A stretch of DNA of 64,000 bases from Corynebacterium tuberculostearicum (GCF_016894265.1 NZ_CP069791.1:372001-436000), one strand, 5' to 3'. Positions 1 to 11,696 are shown, numbered from the stretch's first letter. The notes: generated from the letters alone by a model not told the origin. Numbers and translations are program-made.

Positions 1-101
<101 letters not shown>

Positions 102-132
102 TTAAAAATCCTCTGTAGTTGCTTTTGGGTAT

Positions 133-651
133 TTAACGTCCGGTTCCAGCATAAACCGTGGCTTCTTCTTCGCCACCAAGCTGGAACTTATCGTGCAGCG
201 CACGAGCGGCCTTATCCAGGTCAGCCTCGCGGGTGAGCACGGAGATGCGGATTTCGGAGGTGGAGATGAGCTCCATATTGACGTCGACGTCGCGCAGGGC
301 CTCGGTAAACTCGGCGGTCACGCCCGGGTGGGACTTCATGCCGGCGCCGACGAGGGAGACCTTGCCCACCTGGTCGTCGTAAAGCACATTGGCCCAGCCG
401 CCTTCGGACTTCAGCTTGGTCAACAGCTCCATGGCGCGCGGGCCGTCGGCACGCGGGCAGGTGAAGGTGATATCGGTGGTGCCATCCTCCAGGGAGGAGA
501 CGTTTTGCAAGACCATGTCGATATTGATCTCCGCATCGGCAATGACACGGAAAACCTTCGCTGCCTCCCCTGGGCGGTCCGGGATTCCAAGGACGGTGAC
601 CTTTGCCTCGGACTTATCGGTTGCTACACCAGTGAGTACTGCTTCTTCCAC
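133..651 (-). CDS. lysC: Aspartokinase beta subunit from an internal start within lysC
   Basis: In C. glutamicum the same gene also yields a 172-residue beta subunit, identical to the C-terminal ACT part, that combines with alpha as alpha2beta2. Here an in-frame GTG (before [14 protein letters not shown]) gives exactly 172 residues and is preceded by GGAGG at about 8 bases spacing. The arrangement is seen in the sequence; its use is inferred from the well-studied homologue. Confidence 0.65.
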   Translation of the reverse strand: MEEAVLTGVATDKSEAKVTVLGIPDRPGEAAKVFRVIADAEINIDMVLQNVSSLEDGTTDITFTCPRADGPRAMELLTKLKSEGGWANVLYDDQVGKVSLVGAGMKSHPGVTAEFTEALRDVDVNMELISTSEIRISVLTREADLDKAARALHDKFQLGGEEEATVYAGTGR

Positions 652-1398
652 AGGAATATCCTCCATCGATCCGGTCACTAGGGTGCCGGGGTCATTTGAA
701 TAAGACGAGCGAACTCGCAAGGGTACATTGAACGCGCGGGCGTACTCCACGCTGCGCAGAACCAAAATCTTGGAACCTACCGCGGCCATCTCCAGCATCT
801 CCTCAAAGGAGAGCTTGTCTAGCTTCTGCGCGTCCGGGACGATGCGCGGGTCTGCGGTATACACGCCATCGACATCGGAATAAATCTCACACACGTCCGC
901 ATTCAGCGCGGCGGCTAGCGCCACCGCGGTGGTATCGGAACCACCGCGGCCCAGCGTGGTGACATCGCGCGATTCCTTATTAACTCCCTGGAATCCGGCG
1001 ACGATGCAGATCTTGCCCTCATCCAGCGCTTCAGTCAGGCGGCCTGGGGTAACGTCCACGATGCGGGCATTGCCGTGGCGCTCGGTGGTGAGCACGCCGG
1101 CCTGGGAGCCGGTAAAGGACTGAGCATGGGCACCCAGAGATTCCACGGCCATGGCCACCAGCGCATTGGAGATGCGCTCGCCCGCGGTCAGCAGCATGTC
1201 CATTTCGCGCCGTGGTGGCACGGGGTTGACCTGGGCGGCAAGGTCGAGCAACTCATCGGTGGTATCGCCCATGGCGGAGCACACCACAACGACGTCGTTG
1301 CCCTGCTTCTTGGTGGCCACGATGCGCTCCGCAACGGCGCGAATGCGGTCTGCGGATTCGAGGGATGAGCCGCCATATTTTTGCACGATCAGGGCCAC
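133..1398 (-). CDS. lysC: Aspartokinase (alpha subunit)
   Basis: Phosphorylates aspartate, the first and feedback-controlled step towards lysine, threonine and methionine. The 421-residue product has the N-terminal KYGGSS kinase motif, the GGSDTTA segment and two C-terminal ACT domains (about residues 265-421) that bind lysine/threonine. It matches the length and sequence of C. glutamicum LysC. The GTG start before ALIVQKYGG is chosen because the homologue begins there and a GAAAGGCGG ribosome binding site lies just upstream; an in-frame ATG 11 codons earlier has no such support. asd follows on the same strand. Confidence 0.95.
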   Translation of the reverse strand: MALIVQKYGGSSLESADRIRAVAERIVATKKQGNDVVVVCSAMGDTTDELLDLAAQVNPVPPRREMDMLLTAGERISNALVAMAVESLGAHAQSFTGSQAGVLTTERHGNARIVDVTPGRLTEALDEGKICIVAGFQGVNKESRDVTTLGRGGSDTTAVALAAALNADVCEIYSDVDGVYTADPRIVPDAQKLDKLSFEEMLEMAAVGSKILVLRSVEYARAFNVPLRVRSSYSNDPGTLVTGSMEDIPVEEAVLTGVATDKSEAKVTVLGIPDRPGEAAKVFRVIADAEINIDMVLQNVSSLEDGTTDITFTCPRADGPRAMELLTKLKSEGGWANVLYDDQVGKVSLVGAGMKSHPGVTAEFTEALRDVDVNMELISTSEIRISVLTREADLDKAARALHDKFQLGGEEEATVYAGTGR

Positions 1399-1662
1399 GG
1401 TGAGGATGCCGCCTTTCGTCTTTCCAGGCATTTCCGGAGTGTGCGTTCGCGCGCGTCCAGAAATATCTGTCGGTCATTAGTCAAATACCCATGCTACCCC
1501 GCAGGGGTCTAGTCCTCATCATAATTCCTAGACAATGCTTGCTTTTTATTCACACGCCCGAGCGTAAAGCGCGCCATGCGCCGGCCGCCCCCCATGGAGA
1601 AAAACGCGCGCCATACAGCGCAGAATATGCATATAACAGGAATCTTTACTACCGTTGAGCGG

Positions 1663-2505
1663 GTGTTAAGCAACCTCCTCGCCATCTTTTTCGCGCTCGC
1701 ATCCGCGCTGACGGTTGCTTGGGGCACAGTCATCCGCCACCGCATCGCCCTTGACGCCGATGATTCGGTCATGCGCGCCGCCATGTCTAACCCCTTGTGG
1801 TGGGTGGGCACCGCGGCCGCGATTGGCGCCTACGGCCTGCAGGTTATCGCGCTCGGCTTCGGCACCTTGCTGGTCGTCCAGCCCATCTTGGTGCTGTCCT
1901 TGATGTTTACCCTGCCGCTATCGGCGTGGTACTCCGGCCGCAAGATGCCCTTCCACGAAGTTTTCTGGTCCATTGCGCTGACCATCGCGGTGGGCATCAT
2001 GGTCATCTACGGCCGACCGGTTGCCGGCAATCCCCGCCCAGAATGGAGCGATTGGTGGCCGGCGCTCCTCGTGGGGTTGACCACCCTCGCAATCCTCGGC
2101 GCGGCGGCCGCAAAGCTACCGAATCAGCGCCCCCTGGCATTGGGCACGGCCTGCGGCGTTATCTATGGCTTCGTCGCCCTGCTCTCGAAGGCCGTGGTGG
2201 ATATTTTCACCCACGAAGGCCTCACCACCCTGCTGGCCAGCTGGCAGTTCTACGGCCTCATCGGCCTCGCGCTCACCGGCACGGTGGTACAGCAATATTC
2301 CTTCAACGCCGGCCCCCTGGCCCATTCCCTGCCGGCCATGACCATCTTTGAACCCATCGTGGCCTTCGGCTTGGGATACATGGTGCTGGGAGAGAAATTC
2401 CTCATCGATACGGCCGTCGGTTGGGCAATTATGCTCATCGCCCTGACCGTCATGGTGCTATCCACCATCGTGCTCTCCCGCAGCCCGGTGAGCCAGCGCG
2501 GCTAG
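1663..2505 (+). CDS. DMT-superfamily membrane transporter
   Basis: A 280-residue integral membrane protein with about nine to ten hydrophobic segments, beginning (V)LSNLLAIFFALASALTVAWGT and ending in a long hydrophobic helix plus a short polar tail. The two-half layout of small helices fits the drug/metabolite transporter superfamily (EamA-like); the substrate is unknown. The GTG at 1663 is chosen because it starts the first membrane helix and an AT-rich -10-like stretch (about 1630-1640) lies just upstream; ATG codons further upstream would add a polar extension without hydrophobic character. Its TAG stop shares CTAG with the convergent gene at 2502-3629. Confidence 0.75.
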   Translation: MLSNLLAIFFALASALTVAWGTVIRHRIALDADDSVMRAAMSNPLWWVGTAAAIGAYGLQVIALGFGTLLVVQPILVLSLMFTLPLSAWYSGRKMPFHEVFWSIALTIAVGIMVIYGRPVAGNPRPEWSDWWPALLVGLTTLAILGAAAAKLPNQRPLALGTACGVIYGFVALLSKAVVDIFTHEGLTTLLASWQFYGLIGLALTGTVVQQYSFNAGPLAHSLPAMTIFEPIVAFGLGYMVLGEKFLIDTAVGWAIMLIALTVMVLSTIVLSRSPVSQRG

Positions 2506-3629
2506 ATGGCCCACTCAAATACGCCGAGCATATAGGCCGAAAACCACGCGCCAAACAGGGCCCAGGCAATAACCGCCACGCTTGCCGACGCCCCCTTTTT
2601 CACCCACGGCAACAACACGATCACCGCCGGCAGGAGCAGCCGGGGCCGCGAGTGCATGATGCCATCAGAAAGCAGCACATTGGCCATGAGGACGGCGGAA
2701 AATAGCCAGGCCGCCAGCGGCAGGCGGCGCCACGCCAGCACCAGGCATACCGGGGCAGCGATCATTACGCCGGCGCTAAGCAGGTAGCCGCCATTGGTGG
2801 CCCCGGTGAGCGTCTCCCACAGCCACACCACCGTGGCTTTGCCGCCATCAAAGCCGGAATTCCAATGTTCCTTCTGGATACCAAAGTAACCGCCGACATC
2901 TTTCAAATGGCTGCTCGACCACCACAAATACCCCACCAGCGGCACGACCGAAAACGCCACCGCGGCCCAGGCTCGCCAGTCCTTTCGGGCCCGCAGCAGC
3001 ACCATAAGCCCAAAGACCGCAACAAGGTCCACCGCGGTAAGGCGCACGAGCCCGGCCACAAAGATATACGCCGCGGCGGCCCACCAGCGCTCGCCCACCA
3101 GCGCCACCACCGCCCAGATAGCCAGTGCCCCGAAAAGCGCCTCGGTATACGGCATAGAAAACACGATGGACATCGGCGCGCTGGTTACCACTACGGCGCT
3201 GAGCACCTGGGCCCACTTCCCCATGCCCATCTGCGCGGCCAGGGCCATCACCCCGGCGGCCAGCGCAATGCTAAAGAGCACGTTAAGCGCAATAGCGGTG
3301 CCGGCCTCGCCGGTTCCCAGGATGCCGCTTACCGCGCGCACCAGGAAGGGAAAGCCCGGGAAGAAGGCCATGGTCGTCTCATGGACCGGCCCATCCGTTG
3401 AGATATCCGCACCGAAGTAACCGCCGCGGGCGATTTCTACGTAGTGCTTGGCGTCCCACTTATTAAGCAGTCCCCAGAGCTTATCGTCCTGCACGGCGGC
3501 CACCGCCGCGAGCACGCCCACGCGCACTGCGGCTCCGATGAGCGCAACGAGCGCAGCAGGCGCCCACAAGTAGCGCAGTAAGGACGACGAGTTGGACACG
3601 GCATTGCGGGCGGTAGACACGAAAGGCAT
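2502..3629 (-). CDS. Polytopic membrane protein, GT-C / PIG-V-like mannosyltransferase
   Basis: About 375 residues with roughly ten membrane helices. The first loop carries LNKWDAKHYVEIARGGYF, resembling the acidic WDxxxY loop of PIG-V-type and other GT-C glycosyltransferases that use polyprenyl-phosphate sugars. A lipoglycan or glycoprotein mannosylation role is plausible but unproven. The start before PFVSTARN is preferred; an ATG 16 codons upstream would lengthen the protein with a polar stretch and lie nearer the divergent leuA promoter. The stop overlaps that of the DMT gene. The donor and acceptor cannot be read from the sequence. Confidence 0.65.
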   Translation of the reverse strand: MPFVSTARNAVSNSSSLLRYLWAPAALVALIGAAVRVGVLAAVAAVQDDKLWGLLNKWDAKHYVEIARGGYFGADISTDGPVHETTMAFFPGFPFLVRAVSGILGTGEAGTAIALNVLFSIALAAGVMALAAQMGMGKWAQVLSAVVVTSAPMSIVFSMPYTEALFGALAIWAVVALVGERWWAAAAYIFVAGLVRLTAVDLVAVFGLMVLLRARKDWRAWAAVAFSVVPLVGYLWWSSSHLKDVGGYFGIQKEHWNSGFDGGKATVVWLWETLTGATNGGYLLSAGVMIAAPVCLVLAWRRLPLAAWLFSAVLMANVLLSDGIMHSRPRLLLPAVIVLLPWVKKGASASVAVIAWALFGAWFSAYMLGVFEWAI

Positions 3630-3668
3630 AGTACCGCACCGCCGTCGCGTCTCATTGAATGAAATCTC

Positions 3669-3697
3669 TTGCCACATAGTGAGAGAGCCTGTAGTGT
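3669..3697 (+). promoter_or_regulatory. leuL-leuA promoter
   Basis: TTGCCA (3669-3674) and TAGTGT (3692-3697) are separated by exactly 17 bases. The expected transcription start is at about 3704-3705, directly at the ATG of the leader peptide, so the leader would be translated from a leaderless mRNA. The leuA start is about 145 bases further on, leaving a long untranslated region. Confidence 0.6.
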
Positions 3698-3699
3698 GA

Positions 3700-5667
<1,968 letters not shown>

Positions 5668-5724
5668 GCCCAGCCGCCGGTGCTACACACCAGCGCCGCG
5701 CCCCGGCGTGGTAGAAGGGTGGGT

Positions 5725-6501
5725 ATGCCTTCTTCTACCTACCTCATTCCGCACCGCGGCTTGGGCGCCGTGCAGGCCCTGCCCATCTATGGTGCGCAGA
5801 CGAAGGAAAACCAGGAATTCACCGTCACCTTGGCGCCCCGCCAGGACGGTGGCCTGGAGGTGCGCACCGACTCCCCCATCGGGCACATCACCAGCGCAGA
5901 CCGCGCCGAATACCCCGAGATAGATCTGCTCTTTCGCGCCGGGCTCACCCCTGCGGCCACCGCCGCGCCGCAGCCCGATGGATCCCTATCCCTGCTGTTG
6001 CCTCGGCCGGGCCTCTGCCTGCCGGCCAATAACCCGCCAGCCGGCCCGTGGACAATGCTGGGCTATGCCCCGCCCATCAACATCACCGACCTGCCCGCGG
6101 ATTTGGATATCCCCGCCCACGCCCGCATGCACGTATTGGTGACGCTTTCACCCAGCACCACCGGCTCCGGCGCCGATGCTTATTTGGGCCCGCAGTGGGT
6201 GGGGCGGCTGGAAGGGGTGGACGTCGCCAAGCAGGGCATAACCCTAGCCCACGCCTACCATGCGCCGCGCAGCACTGGCCGGGTGCTCAGCATCTATGCG
6301 GGAGCGCCGCTGCCGGATTCAAAGGAAGCCTCGCTTGCCGACGCCACCCCTACCTCCCCCGCCGCCACCGAAACCTTCGAAACCACGAGCTTCCGCGCCG
6401 TCAACGTCGATGACTCCGCACCGCGCCGTCAGTGGCGGCCTGCCCTCATTGCCCTACTGATGATTGCAGCGCTTATCGCCGTACTTATTTTCATCCTGTA
6501 G
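5725..6501 (+). CDS. Hypothetical tail-anchored envelope protein, paralogue of the next gene
   Basis: I do not recognise a named family. The 258-residue product has no signal peptide but ends in a basic RRQWRP segment and one strongly hydrophobic helix (last about 20 residues), so it is probably anchored by its C-terminus. Its soluble part aligns with the first part of the following gene: both start with a Tyr-x-x-Pro-x-x-Gly-x-Gly pattern and share LCxPANNPP followed by WTML. A GGGTGGG stretch lies just before the ATG. The close spacing (110 bases) and shared domain suggest a duplicated pair with related roles. Confidence 0.6.
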   Translation: MPSSTYLIPHRGLGAVQALPIYGAQTKENQEFTVTLAPRQDGGLEVRTDSPIGHITSADRAEYPEIDLLFRAGLTPAATAAPQPDGSLSLLLPRPGLCLPANNPPAGPWTMLGYAPPINITDLPADLDIPAHARMHVLVTLSPSTTGSGADAYLGPQWVGRLEGVDVAKQGITLAHAYHAPRSTGRVLSIYAGAPLPDSKEASLADATPTSPAATETFETTSFRAVNVDDSAPRRQWRPALIALLMIAALIAVLIFIL

Positions 6502-6611
6502 AAACTTTTGCTCAGGACAACGCCCCTTATTCACCGGCAGGGGAAATTGGAAATGGCCCAAGTCAACGCCTAAAATGCAGTGTTACTATTCCCCCGTATC
6601 GAAAGACCCCA

Positions 6612-8891
6612 ATGACTTCGCTGGATTCCGCCACCTACGTGGTCCCCGACCACGGTTTTGGCGTGATCCATAATCTGCCCGTCGGGGATGTTCCGCCAGA
6701 AGTTTTCAGCGAATTGCTCGAGTCCACCGCCGCGGAAGGCGGTTACTTCTCCGCGGAGCTCGGTCCCCGCACCGCCCAGGAAGGCTTCGCGGTGTGGATC
6801 GGCGATTCTCTCCTTGGCCGCCTCAGCGCCGCTGACTCCCAGGCCTACGCCCTCTTTGACTGGATTCTCAGCGCCGGCCTACGCCCGCACACCACCGCCC
6901 ATGTGAGCATGACGGACGCCTCCGGCAAAGAATGGCCCACGCTCAACCTGCTCCTGCCGGCACCGCACCTGTGCATCCCCGCCAATAACCCGCCGACGCA
7001 GCGCTGGACCATGCTGCCCGGCGAGACCACCGCCACGATGACGGAATTTTCCAAGGACGTCACCGGCTTTCCGCAAACCGACGAGCACTATCTCGTCTCT
7101 TTGCACACCCGCGGTTTCCTGCGTCGAAATACCGTTGATGTCTATGTCAATAGCACCTTCTTAGGCTCCCTCCCGCGAGACGCCGCCCGCGAGATTGCCC
7201 CCGCCGTCCTCGACTGCACCAAGACCGGCCGCCTCGCCATTGCCCACGGCTACTTCCACTACAACGCCGATGACCGCCCCGCGCTGACCATCTACGCGCA
7301 CAACGCCGCCAATAAGCACCACGCCGGCCTAGTTTTGGGCGTTGTCGCCGGTGGTGCCGCCGTCATGTCCGCAGCCACCGCAGCCCGCGCACAGGCCGCA
7401 TCCGCTGTTCCCGGCGGCACTACTGCCGGTGCCACCACCGCCGGCGCTTCCGCAACCAGCGGTTTCAGTGTCACCTCTGCAGCCGGTGCTGCTGGCGCTT
7501 CCGGTGCCGTGACCTCGAACCTGCTGGCCGCAGCCGGCGTCGCCGTGCTCGTTGGTGGCGGTGCCACCGTGGCCACCAACCTACTGAGCGACGACGAAGC
7601 CCTTTCGGACTCCAACGCGCATTCCACCGCTCCTGCTCCGGAAGGCAACCATTCTTCCCACTTCGACGGCAATGGCCCCAAGCGCCCCGCGCACCCCGCC
7701 ACGCCGCGCATCTACGATGCCGGCCCCACCAGCGGTACCTCGGCTCCGCCCCCGCTTGCCGACGCCCCCTCCTCTCCAGCACCGCACCGCCCCACCTTCA
7801 CTTCGCAGACCACGAAAAAGCCCAGCGCGACGCACTCTCCCCACGCTGACCGTGCCCAGACCCACGCCCCTGCCTCCGACAACCGACGTGGCCACCACAG
7901 CGAACCCCGCGGCGGCCACCACGGCGAGGATTCCCAGTCAATTTCCCGCGCCGCCTCCGCCGCGGCTTCTGCCGCCATGGCCGCAGCCAATGACGTCGCC
8001 TCGGCCCCGGCCCCAGCCCCAGCACCGTCTCAGACCACGCCTGCCGCGACGCCATCCTCCAGCTCAGAACCCGCACCCCAGGTAGCGGCGGCCAAGACGC
8101 CGACCGCAACCTCCTCGTCCTCCCAGTCTGCAGAGCCTTCCCAGACCACGGAGTCTACGAAGAGCACGACATCTGCGGAGCCGTCCTCTGCGGCATCCTC
8201 GCCTGCCAAGCCGTCCGATCTGCCGACCTCAAGCACATCTACCTCGGAAAAGACAACTTCCGAGAAAACGACGACTGAAACCACCACCGCAGCCTCGACG
8301 GAAAAGCAGACCGCAGAGCCTTCCAGCTCCGCCACCAGTTCTGCCACGAGCGAGCCAACGTCTGAGCCGACCCAGGCTGCAGACTCGTCTACGTCTACCT
8401 CTGCGTCCTCTACGTCCACTTCGGCACAGCCCGAGCCCGAATCTTCAGAGCCTGCGTCCTCGGATTCAAAGCCCTCGGAGTCGACCGCACCTACGACGAC
8501 GTCTCCGTTGCTGACCTCGGAGTCCGAGCCCGAGCCTAAGCCGGCGCCGGTTACCACCGCGCCAAGCACCACTATCGCAGGTTCCGAGCTCGAGCCGACG
8601 CCAGAGCCGGAGACTACTGCTCCTACGACGACGATCCCTGGCTCAGAAATCGACCCCACCCCCGAACCAGAGATCCCTGTAGAGCTCGAACCGGCGCTGC
8701 CTATGCCGTACCGCAGCGCACCGGATGGACCGGAGATGCCGCTGGTACCGTCCGAGCCGGAAGAGCCGGAAGAACCGGAGAAACCGGCAGAACCGGCAGA
8801 GCCCGCAGAGCCGGAGGAACCGGGGCGACCTGAGGAGCCCGAGGAGCCAACGACTCCGCCGAAGGTCATTGTCATCGTCGTCGAAAATTAA
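6612..8891 (+). CDS. Hypothetical surface protein with Ser/Thr/Pro/Glu-rich C-terminal stalk
   Basis: A 759-residue protein of unknown function. Residues about 1-235 repeat the domain of the preceding gene (LCIPANNPPTQRWTML) and seem to contain two copies of a G-x-L-containing module (GDSLLGRLSAADSQAY; NSTFLGSLPRDAA). A glycine/alanine-rich hydrophobic region follows (about 240-325), then about 430 residues of low-complexity Ser, Thr, Pro, Glu and Ala ending in PEEP-type repeats and VIVIVVEN. No LPXTG motif or N-terminal signal peptide is seen. The start at 6612 is chosen at the beginning of conserved sequence, with a GAAAGA site upstream and TACTAT as a likely -10. Confidence 0.6.
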   Translation: MTSLDSATYVVPDHGFGVIHNLPVGDVPPEVFSELLESTAAEGGYFSAELGPRTAQEGFAVWIGDSLLGRLSAADSQAYALFDWILSAGLRPHTTAHVSMTDASGKEWPTLNLLLPAPHLCIPANNPPTQRWTMLPGETTATMTEFSKDVTGFPQTDEHYLVSLHTRGFLRRNTVDVYVNSTFLGSLPRDAAREIAPAVLDCTKTGRLAIAHGYFHYNADDRPALTIYAHNAANKHHAGLVLGVVAGGAAVMSAATAARAQAASAVPGGTTAGATTAGASATSGFSVTSAAGAAGASGAVTSNLLAAAGVAVLVGGGATVATNLLSDDEALSDSNAHSTAPAPEGNHSSHFDGNGPKRPAHPATPRIYDAGPTSGTSAPPPLADAPSSPAPHRPTFTSQTTKKPSATHSPHADRAQTHAPASDNRRGHHSEPRGGHHGEDSQSISRAASAAASAAMAAANDVASAPAPAPAPSQTTPAATPSSSSEPAPQVAAAKTPTATSSSSQSAEPSQTTESTKSTTSAEPSSAASSPAKPSDLPTSSTSTSEKTTSEKTTTETTTAASTEKQTAEPSSSATSSATSEPTSEPTQAADSSTSTSASSTSTSAQPEPESSEPASSDSKPSESTAPTTTSPLLTSESEPEPKPAPVTTAPSTTIAGSELEPTPEPETTAPTTTIPGSEIDPTPEPEIPVELEPALPMPYRSAPDGPEMPLVPSEPEEPEEPEKPAEPAEPAEPEEPGRPEEPEEPTTPPKVIVIVVEN

Positions 8892-8942
8892 GCGGCGCGT
8901 CCTGTCCCCCTGCACGAAATGCGGGATACTACACTGAGTTTA

Positions 8943-10391
8943 ATGAACAACACACCTGGCCCCTCCCCGCAGCACACGCCGGCGTCGGCCCCAGCGCCGT
9001 CGCCCGCGACGGTGGCTTCGCGCCACGCGGCCAGGTCCACAGCACCCAAACCGGGCGCAGAACAGCGACGCACTCGGCCGCGCCGCGCGGTGCGACCGTC
9101 CGGCGAACCAGACGCCGCAAAACCCAAGCCAAAACCGAAGCCGAAGCCGCACCCACCAGCCCATCACGAGCGACCTGCCGCGCCGGAGGCAGCTAACAAG
9201 AAGCCGCAGCAGCCGCAGCAGGCCGAATCATCCACCGATGCGGCCGACTACCCCTACGTGGCGCTGACCCTACAGACCACCGGCATCCACCCCAGCACCG
9301 GGCGCATCGTGACTATCGACGCCGTTGCTTTCAACGACGCCGGCGAACACGGCCAGCTCTTCCACGCCGTCCTCAAGCCCGATATCGACGCCGGACCGCG
9401 CCACCTCCACGGGCTGAGCACCACCGATATTGAGCAGGCACCAGCTTTTGGCAAGATCCTTAAATCGCTGGACAAGCTTATCGACGGCCGCACGCTCATC
9501 GTCCACGATCTCCCCTATACCTGGGGCTTTCTCGTCGCCGAGGCCCGCCGCGCCATGATGGCCGCCGCGCGCCAAAACCGGGCGCGCAACCGCGGCCGCA
9601 ACAAGGGCCGCCGGCGCCGCCAAAAGGTCGGACACGTCCCCACGCCGGTGCGCATTATCGATACCTTGGCCACCTCCTATGCGCAGCAGGTGCGGTCGAA
9701 TGATGTGCGGTTGGGGGGCGTCGCCAAGCAGAGCGGCCTGGACGCCACGCCGAAAGCCTCGGTGGAGCGCGCCGGCCGGCCCGAGCCAGAAACCTCCCGC
9801 GAGGACACCGAGCTGCTCATCGCGCTCTACCGCCAGCAAGAAGGCGGCACGGTGCGCAGCTATGCGCCGGATGACGTGCGCGCCGATCGCTTCGGCCTGC
9901 AACGCTCCCACGTGCGCGTCGACGCCGCCGAGGCCCCCGTCCAGCACCACAACCCCGGCAAGTACGAGCCGGGCAAGGAGCTGCGCCGCGGCATGGAAAT
10001 CGTGGTCGCACCGGAAATCCTCGAGGACCCAGACACCATCATCGCCGCGCTCATGCGCGAGGAGCTCAATTATTCGGAAAAGCTTACCCGCGAGTCCTCG
10101 CTGGTGGTCTGCAATGTCACCACGGATCTGGTGGGCAAGCCCATGCATGCCCACCGCAAGGGCATTCCGCTGATGTCGGATGCGGCGTTTCTTGACGCCC
10201 TCACGCGCATCGAAGACGCCGAGCCCGAACCCGAATCCGCTAAGCCTGCGCCGCGGGCCCAACGCTCGCCGCAGAACAACAAAAAGGGCGGCGGCAAGAA
10301 CCATAAGCGCCGTCGTCGCCGCGGCGGCCGCGGAGGTCGCGGCAGGGGCCGACGAAATTCTGGCGGCTCGGCGGGGAAAAAGAACGACTAG
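8943..10391 (+). CDS. DEDDh exonuclease-fold protein with BRCT-like domain, catalytic residues degenerate
   Basis: Usually annotated as a DNA polymerase III epsilon-like protein. About 482 residues: a Pro/Lys-rich disordered N-terminus, an exonuclease-type fold (about 100-300), a BRCT-like region (about 340-425, LVVCNVTTDLVGKPMHAHRK) and a very basic Arg/Gly-rich tail. The fold keeps TTG and the surrounding strands, but the DxE of motif I reads TLQ, motif II reads HDLPYTWGFL without the Asp, and motif III lacks its His. It is therefore probably not an active nuclease but a nucleic-acid binding protein. TACACT 7 bases before the ATG supports a leaderless start at 8943; an ATG eight codons upstream is the alternative. 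Confidence 0.7.
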   Translation: MNNTPGPSPQHTPASAPAPSPATVASRHAARSTAPKPGAEQRRTRPRRAVRPSGEPDAAKPKPKPKPKPHPPAHHERPAAPEAANKKPQQPQQAESSTDAADYPYVALTLQTTGIHPSTGRIVTIDAVAFNDAGEHGQLFHAVLKPDIDAGPRHLHGLSTTDIEQAPAFGKILKSLDKLIDGRTLIVHDLPYTWGFLVAEARRAMMAAARQNRARNRGRNKGRRRRQKVGHVPTPVRIIDTLATSYAQQVRSNDVRLGGVAKQSGLDATPKASVERAGRPEPETSREDTELLIALYRQQEGGTVRSYAPDDVRADRFGLQRSHVRVDAAEAPVQHHNPGKYEPGKELRRGMEIVVAPEILEDPDTIIAALMREELNYSEKLTRESSLVVCNVTTDLVGKPMHAHRKGIPLMSDAAFLDALTRIEDAEPEPESAKPAPRAQRSPQNNKKGGGKNHKRRRRRGGRGGRGRGRRNSGGSAGKKND

Positions 10392-10418
10392 GCCGCCCGC
10401 CCGACTACCCTAGGGGAC

Positions 10419-11696
10419 ATGAGTTTTAGAGTCCCGGGTGCGTTGAAGAAGTTGCGCACCACCACCGCCACTACCGCCGCGAAGCTGGCCACCACCGCTT
10501 CCCGCGCCACCGGCCGTGGCGCCGGCGGCATGATCGGTGGTCTAATCGCCAATGCCATTGACCCTTCCATCATGACCAACCTGGGTGGTGGGCGCCCAGC
10601 CGTGCTGGTTACCGGCACCAACGGCAAGTCCACCACCACCCGCATGTTGGCCGCCGCGGTCCGCGCCGAGCACACCGTAGCCACCAACGACGGCGGCGAC
10701 AACATGGACGCCGGCATCATCTCCGCGCTCATGGCCGGCAAAGACGCCTCGCACCTGGTCCTCGAGGTGGACGAGCTCCACGTGCCCCACGTAGCCGATA
10801 ACCTCAACCCGCAGGCCCTAGTCCTGCTCAACCTCACCCGCGACCAGCTGGACCGCGTGGGCGAAATCAACAAGATTGAGCGCGCCCTGCGCGGCGCCGT
10901 GGAGGCTCACCCAGACATGCTCGTCATCGCCAATTGCGACGACGTGCTCATGACCTCCGTGGCCTATGACGCCAAGAATGTCATCTGGGTCTCGGCCGGC
11001 GCCGGCTGGCTCGGCGATTCCGTCACCTGCCCCCGCACCGGCGGGCACGTCGTGCGCACCGAGGATGACTGGTACGCCGTTAAGCCGCTTGCCGACGGCC
11101 GCGAATTCCGCCGGCCGCAGCCTACCTGGGGCGTCGATAAGCATGGCATCATCACCCCGACCGCCAAGCGCCCGCTGAACCTGGCGCTGCCCGGCCGCGC
11201 GAACCGGGGCAACGCCGCCCAAGCCATCGCCGCGGCCGTGCAGGGCTTCGGTGTGGACCTCGATAAGGCCATTGCGGCCGCTGAGGGCATCGACGACGTC
11301 GCCGGCCGCTACTCCACCATCCACTGGAAGGGCCGCGAAATACGCCTGCTGCTGGCCAAGAACCCGGCCGGCTGGCAAGAAGCCCTGTCCATGGTGGACC
11401 GCAGCGCCGATGGCCTGGTCATCGCCACCAACGGCCAGGTGGCCGATGGCATCGACATGTCCTGGCTCTGGGACGTGAAATTCGAAGGCTTCAATGGCTT
11501 AAGCGTCAAGGCCGCCGGCGAGCGCGGCACCGACCTGGCCGTGCGCCTGGTCTACGCCGATATCTCCCACGAGCTCATCCCGGACCCAATGGACGCGCTC
11601 GCCGCCTGCCCGGAGGGCCGCATCGAGGTCCTCGCCAACTACACCGCCTTCCGCGATTTGAAGAAGGCGCTATCCAAGGAGGCCACCAATGCTTAA
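10419..11696 (+). CDS. murT: Lipid II isoglutaminyl synthase, ATPase subunit MurT
   Basis: MurT is a Mur-ligase relative that with GatD amidates the alpha-carboxyl of D-Glu in the lipid II stem peptide. The 425-residue product has the Mur ligase P-loop GTNGKSTTT (about residue 66), the VLEVDELH segment and the LNLTRDQLDR motif, then a C-terminal DUF1727-type domain. The four-cysteine zinc ribbon usual in MurT is reduced to one Cys (SVTCPRTGGHVV). It overlaps gatD by 8 bases. TACCCT 7 bases before the ATG looks like a leaderless -10. Confidence 0.93.
   Translation: MSFRVPGALKKLRTTTATTAAKLATTASRATGRGAGGMIGGLIANAIDPSIMTNLGGGRPAVLVTGTNGKSTTTRMLAAAVRAEHTVATNDGGDNMDAGIISALMAGKDASHLVLEVDELHVPHVADNLNPQALVLLNLTRDQLDRVGEINKIERALRGAVEAHPDMLVIANCDDVLMTSVAYDAKNVIWVSAGAGWLGDSVTCPRTGGHVVRTEDDWYAVKPLADGREFRRPQPTWGVDKHGIITPTAKRPLNLALPGRANRGNAAQAIAAAVQGFGVDLDKAIAAAEGIDDVAGRYSTIHWKGREIRLLLAKNPAGWQEALSMVDRSADGLVIATNGQVADGIDMSWLWDVKFEGFNGLSVKAAGERGTDLAVRLVYADISHELIPDPMDALAACPEGRIEVLANYTAFRDLKKALSKEATNA

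Noticed and set aside
8030..8875. Ser/Gly-rich frame on the minus strand opposite the stalk protein
   Set aside because: Simple-sequence DNA coding for Ser/Thr/Pro/Glu gives a Ser/Gly/Val-rich frame on the other strand. No promoter or homology.
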